A DNA stretch of 7,967 bases. Source: an uncultured Clostridium sp. GTDB lineage: Bacteria; Bacillota; Clostridia; Lachnospirales; Lachnospiraceae. Below the pieces are notes generated by a model. That model was not told where the DNA came from. It ran no database searches and saw nothing but the letters and a program-made list of their open reading frames with translations. A program made the position numbers and the translations under genes. The stretch lies in the NCBI GenBank assembly GCA_900553925.1, contig USFH01000101.1, forward strand, positions 1 to 7,967, given 5' to 3'. Shown piece by piece: positions 1 through 7,090 of the stretch (positions are counted from its first letter, which is position 1; the number at the start of each line of letters is the position of its first letter).

Positions 1-1415
1 GAAAGATTCTGTTCCATTATTTAAGCTTCAGCTTATTTATTTCCCTGTTTGGTGTGATCGCCGGAATCCTTCTGGGTTTATTCTGGTCATGCCCCTGGTT
101 GATCCGCTTGTTTGCGGAATATTATATTGTACCGGGATTACATTCGATCTTTCACCCAATCTATCTGGTTGTCGGTGTGGCAATTGTAGTTGCCTGTGTG
201 CTGGCAGATTTCTTAAGCTGCAAGAAGCTTCTGAAGATCCGTCCGGCAGAGGCACTTCGCCCGGCACCACCGAAGCAGGGTAAACGGTGCCTGTTCGAAC
301 ACCTGCCATTTTGGAACAAATTGTCTTTTCAGGCACAGTACAATCTGCGGGATGTCTCACGTTCGAAGCTGCGTGCCTTTATGTCGATCGTTGGAACCGC
401 AGTTGGTATGCTTCTGATGTTATATGGTGTAGGCTGCAATGAGCTTGTGCCACAGATGGAAGATATGATGTTTGGCAAATCAACCGTATCCGAATATCAG
501 GTGAAGCTTTCCGCCGATGCGTCGCTCTCCGAGGTAAATGCGATGCAGGAAGAGCTTGGCGGAGAACTGGTGATGATCGACCAGATCGAAGTATCCAAGG
601 TACAGAATCCAACGACGGATGAGAAGAAGAAACAGACGATCACCGTGATCGAGGGCAAAGGGCTGTACAATATTCTCGACCTTGACAACCATATCACATC
701 GATCAAGCCGGGGACTGTCAGTGTCAGCCGCAAGCTTTCTGAGACGATGAAGATTCATGTCGGCGACACGATCTACTGGCATCTGTACAGCAAAAATACA
801 TGGTATGAGGCAAAGGTTGGAGCGATCTATCGAAACTCTGATACACAGGGAATCGCATTTTTGAAAGAGGACTTCGAGAAGACCGGAGCAACCTATACAC
901 CGACTTTGCTTATGACAGACAACAAGCATGCTGAGAGCAAGAAGACACTTTCTTATGTCAGCGGCGTGAACAGCCAGACCGAGATGAAGGAAGCGTATGA
1001 GAAGGGCATGGAGGTTATGAGTATCATGATCTTCGCCATGATCCTGTTTTCTGCCGTGCTGGTCGTAACGGTATTGTATAATTCTGGTTCGCTCTCCTTT
1101 AACGAGCGCATCAAGGAGTTTGCGACATTGAAGGTGCTTGGCATGCAGTCCGCGAAGATTCTCGGCATGCTTTCCAGACAGAACTTCTGGTTGTCAATCA
1201 TCGGTATCCTGCTTGGCGCACCGCTTGGAAATCTGACATTAAATGCGATGATAAACAGCAACGGGGAAAACTACGACTACATGCTGAAGGTTCCGGCGAT
1301 GGATTATATTTTATCTGGTATCTTTGTGCTGATCATCTCCGTTCTTGTCAGCTTCCTGTTCGCAAAGCGAATCAAGAAGCTTGACATGATCGAAGTATTG
1401 AAAGGGGTAGAGTAA
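1..1415 (+). CDS. FtsX/MacB-type ABC transporter permease, C-terminal part (5' end outside window)
   Basis: Integral-membrane subunit of an ABC system of the FtsX-like permease family, whose members export or extract lipoproteins, peptides or antimicrobials, or signal across the membrane. The frame is open from base 3, so the GTG at 54 is not a start and the N-terminus lies upstream; 470 residues are visible. Hydrophobic segments fall near fragment residues 5-27 and 51-70, ending in a PAEALRP motif that typically closes a first FtsX module. A second module follows: a membrane helix near 125-142, an extracytoplasmic domain of about 190 residues, then three helices near 338-358, 394-412 and 435-453. 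The segment FNERIKEFATLKVLGM between the first two of these is the conserved cytoplasmic FtsX loop, and the C-terminal MIEVLKGVE is also typical. Two modules in one chain indicate a large permease of roughly 1000 residues or more. The partner ATPase is not in the window, so the substrate cannot be named. Confidence 0.88.
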   Translation, partial: KILFHYLSFSLFISLFGVIAGILLGLFWSCPWLIRLFAEYYIVPGLHSIFHPIYLVVGVAIVVACVLADFLSCKKLLKIRPAEALRPAPPKQGKRCLFEHLPFWNKLSFQAQYNLRDVSRSKLRAFMSIVGTAVGMLLMLYGVGCNELVPQMEDMMFGKSTVSEYQVKLSADASLSEVNAMQEELGGELVMIDQIEVSKVQNPTTDEKKKQTITVIEGKGLYNILDLDNHITSIKPGTVSVSRKLSETMKIHVGDTIYWHLYSKNTWYEAKVGAIYRNSDTQGIAFLKEDFEKTGATYTPTLLMTDNKHAESKKTLSYVSGVNSQTEMKEAYEKGMEVMSIMIFAMILFSAVLVVTVLYNSGSLSFNERIKEFATLKVLGMQSAKILGMLSRQNFWLSIIGILLGAPLGNLTLNAMINSNGENYDYMLKVPAMDYILSGIFVLIISVLVSFLFAKRIKKLDMIEVLKGVE

Positions 1416-1424
1416 TCCGGCAAT

Positions 1425-2996
1425 CTAACCTCTGCCGAAAATCGTATCCATATCCTGCTCCGGCGCGGTAAGTGGCTGGAGCTGGTAGGTATCGACTAAG
1501 AATTTGACAACGGTCTCGGACATGAACGCCGGGAGTGTCGGACCAAGGTATATCTTTTTAACACCGAGGGAAAGCAGGGTAAGCAGAATGCAGACAGCCT
1601 TCTGTTCGTACCACGATAAGATGAGGGTAAGCGGAAGCTCGTTGATGCTGCACGAAAATGCATCTGCAAGTGCGAGGGCAACCTTGATGGCACTGTAAGA
1701 ATCATTGCATTGTCCCATGTCTAAGATACGTGGAATCCCGTCGATCTCCCCAAGGTCGATATCGTTAAAACGGTATTTGCCGCAGGCGAGTGTCAGGACG
1801 AGGGAATCCATCGGTGTCTGCTTTACAAATTCCGTATAATAATTTCGTCCCGGATGGGCACCGTCACAGCCGCCGACAAGAAAGATGTGTTTGATCGCAC
1901 CGCTCTTGATGGCGGCTATGATTTTGTCTGCGTGGGATAAAACTGCACCATGTGCAAAACCGGTCGTTACAATATGACCGCCGTTAATACCGCTCATGCT
2001 GTGGTCGTGCTCATAACCGCCTAAGCGTTTGGCGTGTGCAATCAATTCGCTGAAATCCTTGTGTCCGTCTTTATCTCCGGTGATGTGCTTCATTCCGGCA
2101 TAACCGACAACGGATGTCGTGTAAATGCGGTCAGCGTAGCTTGGACGCGGCGGCATCAGACAGTTTGTTGTGAAAAGCACAGGGGCAGGGATATTCTCGA
2201 ATTCCGTCTGTTGACTCTGCCAGCTGGTTCCGAAATTCCCGGCAAGATGCTTATATTTCGCAAGCTCCGGATAGCCATGTGCCGGAAGCATCTCGCAGTG
2301 TGTGTAGACATTGATACCGGTTCCTTCTGTCTGTGCGAGCAGTTCTGCCATATCTTTTAGGTCGTGACCGGACACGACGATAAATGGTCCCTTCCGGATG
2401 TCGGTGTGTACGCGTCGCGGTTCCGGAGTGCCGAAGGATTTTGTATTTGCTGTGTCAAGCAATTCCATACATTTGAAATTAACCTGCCCAAATTCCATGA
2501 TCAGGGCAATCCATTCTTCCACAGTGTGTTCCCGATTGACCTCGCATAAGCCCTTGTAAAACCATCGGTTGACGTCCTCGTTCTCATAGCTTAAGTTGCG
2601 GGCGTGATGCGCGTAGGCGGACATACCCTTCAGTCCGAAGAGCAGGGTGGAGCGAAGCGATACGATATCGTTTGCACCATCCCACAGAGAGATAACCGGA
2701 ACAGGTGTGGAACCGATGCGTTCCCGCTCCGCAATGACACGATGGATAAAATCCCGGATCGCATCGTTATCAAAATTCACATTGGTCAAGGTTGTGAAAA
2801 GTCCGTCGATGATCAGACGGCAGGATTCGGACGTGAAATTCTGCTCCTTCGTAGCTGCCTCAGCCAGCTGGATCAGCTCGCATACGAGCTCGTCTTGCAG
2901 ATTAGAGGTTTCTGGCTGTTTGCCGCAGACACCGGTTGTCACACAGGCTTTGTTGCCTGCGGTCTGCTGACATTGAAAACAAAACATTTCTGACAT
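1425..2996 (-). CDS. hcp: Hybrid-cluster protein (hydroxylamine/NO reductase), class I
   Basis: Cytoplasmic iron-sulfur protein that reduces hydroxylamine to ammonia in vitro and in bacteria mainly detoxifies nitric oxide. It has 523 residues, close to the family norm of about 520-570. The N-terminal cubane ligands are C6, C9, C18 and C24, spaced CX2CX8CX5C as in class I enzymes of strict anaerobes. All seven expected hybrid-cluster ligands can be placed: H211, E235, C279, C377 (the persulfide cysteine, in GGCDGAHPG), C405, C430 and E464. The spacings 24, 44, 28, 25 and 34 agree with those of E. coli Hcp, so the enzyme looks intact. The ATG at 2996 has an AAAGGAG site 7 nt upstream; the Met at residue 4 has no better site. 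No hcr-type reductase gene is adjacent, so the electron donor is unknown. It converges on the ABC permease and diverges from thrS. Confidence 0.96.
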   Translation of the reverse strand: MSEMFCFQCQQTAGNKACVTTGVCGKQPETSNLQDELVCELIQLAEAATKEQNFTSESCRLIIDGLFTTLTNVNFDNDAIRDFIHRVIAERERIGSTPVPVISLWDGANDIVSLRSTLLFGLKGMSAYAHHARNLSYENEDVNRWFYKGLCEVNREHTVEEWIALIMEFGQVNFKCMELLDTANTKSFGTPEPRRVHTDIRKGPFIVVSGHDLKDMAELLAQTEGTGINVYTHCEMLPAHGYPELAKYKHLAGNFGTSWQSQQTEFENIPAPVLFTTNCLMPPRPSYADRIYTTSVVGYAGMKHITGDKDGHKDFSELIAHAKRLGGYEHDHSMSGINGGHIVTTGFAHGAVLSHADKIIAAIKSGAIKHIFLVGGCDGAHPGRNYYTEFVKQTPMDSLVLTLACGKYRFNDIDLGEIDGIPRILDMGQCNDSYSAIKVALALADAFSCSINELPLTLILSWYEQKAVCILLTLLSLGVKKIYLGPTLPAFMSETVVKFLVDTYQLQPLTAPEQDMDTIFGRG

Positions 2997-3003
2997 GATT
3001 GTA

Positions 3004-3010
3004 CTCCTTT
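3004..3010 (-). promoter_or_regulatory. hcp ribosome binding site
   Basis: On the minus strand this reads AAAGGAG, 7 nt before the hcp ATG. It fixes the start codon at 2996. Confidence 0.85.
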
Positions 3011-3015
3011 GAAAA

Positions 3016-3049
3016 TAGATTCTTACGAAAGTATGAACCGGAGAATCTA
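3016..3049. repeat. Inverted repeat in hcp leader/promoter region
   Basis: TAGATTCT (3016-3023) and AGAATCTA (3042-3049) are perfect 8-bp inverted arms around an 18-nt spacer. Four further A-T pairs (3012-3015 with 3051-3054) extend the outer stem past one bulged base at 3050. It lies just upstream of the hcp ribosome site, at or next to the probable transcription start, so it could be an operator or a hairpin in the hcp mRNA leader. No regulator can be named from the sequence. Confidence 0.55.
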
Positions 3050-3075
3050 ATTTTATTCAAAAATCGGGTTGTCAA
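3050..3075 (-). promoter_or_regulatory. hcp: Candidate hcp promoter (weak)
   Basis: Minus-strand TTGACA (3070-3075) is a perfect -35 hexamer. The best -10 nearby, TAAAAT (3050-3055), is only 14 bp away, shorter than the usual 16-18 bp, so the assignment is tentative. The -35 overlaps the plus-strand thrS -35, because TTGTCAA and TTGACAA are the two strands of one site. Confidence 0.3.
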
Positions 3076-3096
3076 ACAAAAATCCTGTGGTATAAT
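3069..3096 (+). promoter_or_regulatory. thrS operon promoter, extended -10
   Basis: TTGTCA (3069-3074) and a perfect TATAAT (3091-3096) are separated by 16 bp. TG at 3088-3089 makes an extended -10 (TGGTATAAT). The predicted transcription start near 3103 lies just upstream of the T-box leader, as expected for a housekeeping sigma factor promoter. Confidence 0.85.
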
Positions 3097-3102
3097 ACCC
3101 AT

Positions 3103-3361
3103 GTATATAGGAAAAAGCGTTGACGGAAAGAGTAGTGCATGGGCACCATCCAGAGAGAACGACATAAGCTGGAAGCCGTTTATGGAAGAAATGTATGAAA
3201 ACCATTCCCGAGCTGTGCGTAGAAGATGACCGGATGACCGGTTGTTGAAGCGTCACCGTAAGGCATGCGTTAAAGCCAAATGAAGTGAAACACTAAGGTG
3301 GAACCGTGTGAAAGCACCCTTAGATACAAGGTTAAGGCATTGTATCTCAAGGGTGCTTTTT
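3103..3361 (+). ncRNA. T-box riboswitch leader, threonine-specific (specifier ACC)
   Basis: A cis-acting leader that binds uncharged tRNA-Thr and then lets transcription continue into thrS. The conserved T-box core AAGGTGGAACCGTG is at 3295-3308. An antiterminator can be drawn base by base: CTAAGG (3293-3298) pairs with CCTTAG (3318-3323), TGGAACC (3299-3305) is the 7-nt bulge that meets the tRNA 3' end, and GTG (3306-3308) pairs with CAC (3315-3317). Stem I begins near 3115 with a GACGGAAAGAGTAGT-like segment and carries an AGAGAG element near its distal part. The threonine codon ACC at 3201-3203, followed by A, lies where the specifier is expected. That agrees with the downstream gene. ACCGG/CCGGT (3229-3233, 3238-3242) is an additional short hairpin. 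The 3' limit is the terminator. Confidence 0.93.
3313..3361 (+). terminator. T-box-controlled intrinsic terminator
   Basis: AGCACCCTTAGATACAA (3313-3329) pairs with TTGTATCTCAAGGGTGCT (3340-3357) with a single bulged C at 3348. Five T residues (3357-3361) follow. The 5' arm shares 3315-3323 with the antiterminator, so the two structures exclude each other, as in standard T-box control. Confidence 0.92.
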
Positions 3362-3367
3362 GGTATT

Positions 3368-3567
3368 TTGCGAAACAACTTCGTAAAGTAGATTGAGACA
3401 CATATGAATTGTAGTTCTTAAGCAGACCGTTGAAGCACGCTGGTACTTAATGAACGGCAAACTTGTTTGTCGTGAATTTAGTACCACTGCGTGCTGAACC
3501 GAGCGAGAGCGTGTCTGCGTAGAATACAATTCATATGTGGCTCCCATACAGTAGGGTTGTTTCGCAA
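3368..3567. repeat. 200-bp imperfect palindrome in thrS leader (MITE-like or giant hairpin)
   Basis: The ends are a perfect 12-bp inverted repeat, TTGCGAAACAAC (3368-3379) and GTTGTTTCGCAA (3556-3567). Moving inward, further arms pair in order: CACATATGAATTGTA (3399-3413) with 3525-3539, 15 bp perfect; GCAGAC (3422-3427) with 3513-3518; AGCACGC plus TGGTACT (3434-3447) with 3480-3486 and 3489-3495, leaving a 2-nt bulge; and CAAAC with GTTTG at the centre (3458-3462, 3465-3469). It lies after the T-box terminator and ends 9 bp before the thrS ribosome site, so it is transcribed only on readthrough. It has no convincing ORF. Compact size and terminal inverted repeats suggest a non-autonomous mobile element, but no clean target duplication is visible. 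The alternative is a structured leader RNA. Confidence 0.8.
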
Positions 3568-3576
3568 TAATGGAAA

Positions 3577-3582
3577 AAGGAG
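3577..3582 (+). promoter_or_regulatory. thrS ribosome binding site
   Basis: AAGGAG lies 8 nt before the ATG at 3591. It sits outside the palindrome and supports the short, TGS-less start. Confidence 0.88.
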
Positions 3583-3590
3583 AATAAGAA

Positions 3591-5354
3591 ATGGTAAACT
3601 TCAAAGAAGACGAGCAGTTAAAAACATTGAACCACTCCTGTGCCCACTTAATGGCGCAGGCAATCAAGCACCTGTACCCACAGGCAAAGTTCTGGGTAGG
3701 ACCGGTTGTTGCAGAAGGCTTCTACTATGATGTAGACCTTGGCGATGACGTAATCCGTGACGAGGATATCGCAGCGATCGAGAAGGAAATGAAGAAGGTT
3801 GCAAAGTCCGGCAAGAAGATCATCCGTAAGGAGATTTCCAAGGAAGAGGCTCTGGAGATGTTCAAGGATGATGAGTACAAGCTGGATCTGATCTCTAATT
3901 TGGAAGATGGAACGATTTCCTGCTATGAGCAGGGCGATTTTACAGACCTCTGCCGCGGTCCTCACGTAGATAATGTAAAGCTTTGCCGTAACTTTAAGCT
4001 GCTCCGTCACTCAGGCGCTTACTGGAAGGGCGACAGCAACAACAAGGTATTGCAGAGAATTTACGGTGTCTGCTTCCCAACAGCAGAAGAGCTGGAGGCA
4101 CATCTGAAGCTTCTCGAAGAGGCAAAGGAGAGAGACCACAGAAAGATCGGTAAGGATATGCAGCTGTTCATGGTAGACGATCTCGTTGGACGTGGACTTC
4201 CGATGTTCCTTCCAAAGGGTTATACGATCTGGCAGGAGCTTGAAAACTATATTAAGGATAAGGAGCGCAAGCTTGGTTACCTGCACGTTATGACACCATG
4301 TGTTGGTACGGTGAATCTGTACAAGACATCCGGTCACTGGGATCACTACAAGGAAAATATGTTCCCAGCCATGGACGTAGAGGGTGAGTCTTTCGTTCTT
4401 CGTCCAATGAACTGCCCACATCATATGATGATTTATGCAAACCGTATGCATTCTTATAAAGACCTCCCAATCCGTATTGGTGAGATCGCACATGACTTCC
4501 GTTTCGAGGCGAGTGGTACTTTGAAGGGTATCGAGCGAGGCAGACATTTCTGTCAGAACGATGCGCATTTGTTCGTGACACCGGAGCAGATCGAGGATGA
4601 GTTCTCAAAGGTTGTAGACCTGATCTTCAGCACATACAAGGATTTCGGTATCACAGATTATCGTTGCGTGCTGTCTCTGCGTGACCCGGAGAACAAGGTA
4701 AAATACCACGATGATGATGAGATGTGGAACACAGCCGAGGATGCACTTCGTAAGGTATTGAATGACCTTGGCATCGAGTATACAGAGGAAATCGGTGAGG
4801 CAGCATTCTACGGACCAAAGCTTGATGTAAATGTAAAGCCGGCCGTCGGAAATGAATATACACTTTCTACCTGTCAGCTTGACTTCTGTCTGCCTGCGAG
4901 GTTCCAGCTTACTTATATTGACAAAGATGGCGAGAAGAAGACACCGGTTGTATTGCACAGAGCAATCCTCGGTTCTCTGGATCGTTTCATGGCATACATT
5001 CTGGAGGAGACAAAGGGTAACCTTCCAACCTGGTTAGCACCGGTTCAGGTAAAGGTTATGCCGGTTAAGACAGACAACGAAGAGTTGATGGCATACGCAC
5101 ACAAAGTTGTGGATGCGCTGGATGCGAAGAATGTCCGCGTCGAGTTAGATGACAGAGCAGAGAAGCTTGGTTACCGTATGCGTGAAGGCCAGGTGGAGAA
5201 GGTTCCATATCTTCTGGTCCTTGGATTCAATGAGGTAGAGAATAACACGGTATCTTACAGACTGCATGGTCAGGCAGATACAACTGTTGTTGGTCTGGAT
5301 GAATTTGTTGCGAAGATTGAGGAAGAGATCAAGACAAAGGCGAAAAACAGATAA
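3591..5354 (+). CDS. thrS: Threonine--tRNA ligase lacking the TGS domain
   Basis: Class II synthetase that charges tRNA-Thr with threonine in the cytoplasm. It has 587 residues against about 640 for E. coli ThrRS; alignment by motif shows that about 58 N-terminal residues, the TGS domain, are absent. The chain opens directly with the editing domain: H15xxxH19 and C121xxxH125 are the hydrolytic-site residues. Catalytic core: motif 2 with R304, R316 and R318; zinc ligands C275 (MNCPHH), H326 (NDAH) and H456 (LHRAI); motif 3 around HRAILGSLDRF. The anticodon-binding domain spans about 483-580. Motif 2 (FRFEASGTLKGIERGRHF) differs at several positions from the E. coli form RNEPSGSLHGLMRVRGF. The start is fixed by a good ribosome site, and upstream DNA is T-box and palindrome, so no longer start is possible. 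Expression is under T-box control. Confidence 0.97.
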   Translation: MVNFKEDEQLKTLNHSCAHLMAQAIKHLYPQAKFWVGPVVAEGFYYDVDLGDDVIRDEDIAAIEKEMKKVAKSGKKIIRKEISKEEALEMFKDDEYKLDLISNLEDGTISCYEQGDFTDLCRGPHVDNVKLCRNFKLLRHSGAYWKGDSNNKVLQRIYGVCFPTAEELEAHLKLLEEAKERDHRKIGKDMQLFMVDDLVGRGLPMFLPKGYTIWQELENYIKDKERKLGYLHVMTPCVGTVNLYKTSGHWDHYKENMFPAMDVEGESFVLRPMNCPHHMMIYANRMHSYKDLPIRIGEIAHDFRFEASGTLKGIERGRHFCQNDAHLFVTPEQIEDEFSKVVDLIFSTYKDFGITDYRCVLSLRDPENKVKYHDDDEMWNTAEDALRKVLNDLGIEYTEEIGEAAFYGPKLDVNVKPAVGNEYTLSTCQLDFCLPARFQLTYIDKDGEKKTPVVLHRAILGSLDRFMAYILEETKGNLPTWLAPVQVKVMPVKTDNEELMAYAHKVVDALDAKNVRVELDDRAEKLGYRMREGQVEKVPYLLVLGFNEVENNTVSYRLHGQADTTVVGLDEFVAKIEEEIKTKAKNR

Positions 5355-5357
5355 TCA

Positions 5358-6791
5358 ATGAGGAAACATCGAGTGCTTAGAGTGATCGGTTGCGTCGTTG
5401 GCGCAATCGTGATCATTCTGCTATATGAAATGATTGGAATATTTGCTGCATACAAGAAGCAGCCGGAGCTCTCGGAAGAGACGAAGCAGAGCCTGCATCC
5501 CGAAGATATCTATACAGATGCAACAGTTGAAGAACGTGCATGTATCATTGAGGAAAATGGTAATGCGTTATTGCAGCGTGTCCGCCTGATTGAACAGGCG
5601 AAGGAAGAAATCATCTTATCTACGTTCGCATTTCACGATGATGAAAGCGGACAGATTATGATGGGTGCTTTGCTTCGGGCAGCGGAACGGAATGTGCACA
5701 TCCGTATCCTGGTGGATGGATTCGAGAGCTGGACGGCGATGGAAGGAAATGCATATTTCTATGCGATGTCGTCGCATCCGAATATCGAGATCAAGGTGTA
5801 TAACCGTGCGAACCCGTTAAAACCCTGGGAGATGATGGGGCGGATGCATGACAAATATCTGATCGCAGATGGGAAAACATACATCCTTGGCGGACGAAAT
5901 ACATACAATTATTTCCTTGGTGAGTTCCCGGGACATAAGAATTACGACCGTGATGTGCTGGTCGTCTGTGAGAATCCGCAGGCAGATAGTTCCGTGAACC
6001 AGTTGCTTGCTTATTTTGAGACAATCTGGAGTCAGAAGGATTGTAAATATTTCCATGACAAAGAAAAGCTTGCCGACCGGAAATCTGTCAAGCAGGCGAA
6101 GGAAGATGTGCAGACGGCATTTGCCACCTATTACAAAGCACAGAAAGATACAATCACAGACACGGACTTTGAGAAAGATACGGTTGCAACTGACAAGATC
6201 ATGTTGATCTCGAATCCAATCCATACCGGGGCGAAGGAGCCGACAGCATGGTATGAGATGGGTGTCCTGATGAAGCAGGCGAAGAAACGGGTGAAGATCC
6301 ACACGCCGTATATCATCTGCAATGACATGATGTATGACACATGGGCGGACGTTGCCGCAAATGTAACGGAATTTACGGTTATGACAAACTCTGTCGCGAA
6401 TAACGGCAACCCGTTTGGTTCCGCAGATTACCAGAAAAACCGGGACAGGATCAGTAGTACCGGTGTTACAATCTGGGAGTATGAAGGCGGATATTCGTAT
6501 CATGGAAAGAGCATTCTGATCGATGATGATATATCCATCATTGGTTCGTTCAATATGGATATGCGCAGTGTCTATTTGGACACAGAACTGATGCTCGTAA
6601 TTCGAAGTAAGGAGATCAACGCCCAGTTGGAATCAGCCATGATGAAATATGAACAGGGTGCAAGACAGGTGCTTGCCGACGGACAGTATGCGAATCCATA
6701 TCATGTGGAGCCAATCGCACTTACACCGAAACGCCGTCGTAGGGTGTTTGTTGTACGGTATCTGCTTGGATGGCTACGGTTTTTGTTTTAG
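5358..6791 (+). CDS. Membrane-anchored phospholipase D / cardiolipin-synthase-like protein (YmdC/ClsC type)
   Basis: PLD-superfamily enzyme expected to act on phospholipids at the membrane; cardiolipin synthesis by phosphatidyl transfer is the likeliest reaction but is inferred. It has 477 residues. A basic N-terminus and one hydrophobic helix (about 8-30) form a signal anchor. Two HKD motifs are complete: H164, K166, D171 followed by GGRN, and H382, K384, D389 followed by GSFN. A single anchor and this overall layout resemble YmdC/ClsC more than the two-helix ClsA type. The C-terminus is strongly basic (KRRRR at 458-462) and then hydrophobic, ending in WLRFLF, which could add membrane contact. 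The ATG lies 3 bp after the thrS stop; there is no Shine-Dalgarno within normal range, so translation is probably coupled to thrS and the gene shares T-box control. A bidirectional terminator follows. Confidence 0.88.
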   Translation: MRKHRVLRVIGCVVGAIVIILLYEMIGIFAAYKKQPELSEETKQSLHPEDIYTDATVEERACIIEENGNALLQRVRLIEQAKEEIILSTFAFHDDESGQIMMGALLRAAERNVHIRILVDGFESWTAMEGNAYFYAMSSHPNIEIKVYNRANPLKPWEMMGRMHDKYLIADGKTYILGGRNTYNYFLGEFPGHKNYDRDVLVVCENPQADSSVNQLLAYFETIWSQKDCKYFHDKEKLADRKSVKQAKEDVQTAFATYYKAQKDTITDTDFEKDTVATDKIMLISNPIHTGAKEPTAWYEMGVLMKQAKKRVKIHTPYIICNDMMYDTWADVAANVTEFTVMTNSVANNGNPFGSADYQKNRDRISSTGVTIWEYEGGYSYHGKSILIDDDISIIGSFNMDMRSVYLDTELMLVIRSKEINAQLESAMMKYEQGARQVLADGQYANPYHVEPIALTPKRRRRVFVVRYLLGWLRFLF

Positions 6792-6811
6792 GGATATAAT
6801 AGATATGAGAT

Positions 6812-6858
6812 AAAAAAGAAAGGTTTATCCGAGGGAATTGGATAGACCTTTCTTTTTT
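6812..6858. terminator. Bidirectional intrinsic terminator
   Basis: The arm at 6812-6830 pairs with 6840-6858 over 19 positions, with one T-G wobble and a 9-nt loop. It has an A run on the left and a T run on the right, so the RNA ends in U residues on either strand. It lies 20 bp after the PLD stop and directly after the stop of the minus-strand nuclease gene, and so can end both converging transcripts. Confidence 0.93.
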
Positions 6859-6859
6859 A

Positions 6860-7090
6860 TTACCAGTTTTTATCAACGAGTTCTTTTGCTTTATCATATG
6901 AGAGATCGCAAGCGGCAACAAGATCTTTCACAGCATCTTCTTTGGATTTCTTGTTTTCTTTCATTTGTTCAATCAACAGGATACATAGATTATCAATTTT
7001 CCCCTGTTGTTCTTTTACAAGTGCCATATGCTGATCAGCCATATATTGATACATGTTATCATCCATCATTTTTAGTGCTTCTGAAAACAT
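6860..7090 (-). CDS. Possible intragenic C-terminal small protein (RpnS-like), 76 aa
   Basis: An in-frame ATG at codon 277 of the Rpn nuclease gene is preceded by GGAGGAGGTGGTAAGA, an excellent Shine-Dalgarno with 8 nt between AGGAGG and the ATG. Translation from here would give the last 76 residues, helical and charged (MFSEALKMMDDNMYQYMA at the start) and free of the nuclease motifs. In E. coli, rpn genes make such an in-frame C-terminal protein that neutralises the full-length toxin. That this locus does the same is inference; no internal promoter was identified. Confidence 0.45.
   Translation of the reverse strand: MFSEALKMMDDNMYQYMADQHMALVKEQQGKIDNLCILLIEQMKENKKSKEDAVKDLVAACDLSYDKAKELVDKNW

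Noticed and set aside
54..56. GTG as start codon of the first gene
   Set aside because: The frame is open back to base 3 and encodes a hydrophobic segment continuous with the following membrane helix, so the gene is truncated by the window edge.
2999..3229. 76-aa plus-strand ORF upstream of thrS
   Set aside because: It runs through the promoter and T-box leader, has no ribosome site and resembles nothing; the RNA structures explain the region.
3362..3573. Target-site duplication around the palindrome
   Set aside because: TA occurs on each side (3364-3365 and 3568-3569) but at unequal offsets from the 12-bp ends; too short and inexact to claim.
3347..3730. Small ORFs on both strands over the palindrome (3347-3667 minus, 3491-3730 plus)
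   Set aside because: They cross the inverted repeat and run into thrS in another frame; no ribosome site or recognisable product.
4011..4568. 185-aa antisense ORF inside thrS
   Set aside because: Shadow of thrS coding; no ribosome site and no family resemblance.
5817..6503. 228-aa antisense ORF inside the PLD gene
   Set aside because: Shadow frame opposite a gene with two intact HKD motifs; composition is not protein-like.
6795..6800. TATAAT just after the PLD stop
   Set aside because: No -35 partner, and only the terminator hairpin lies downstream, so it is a chance match.
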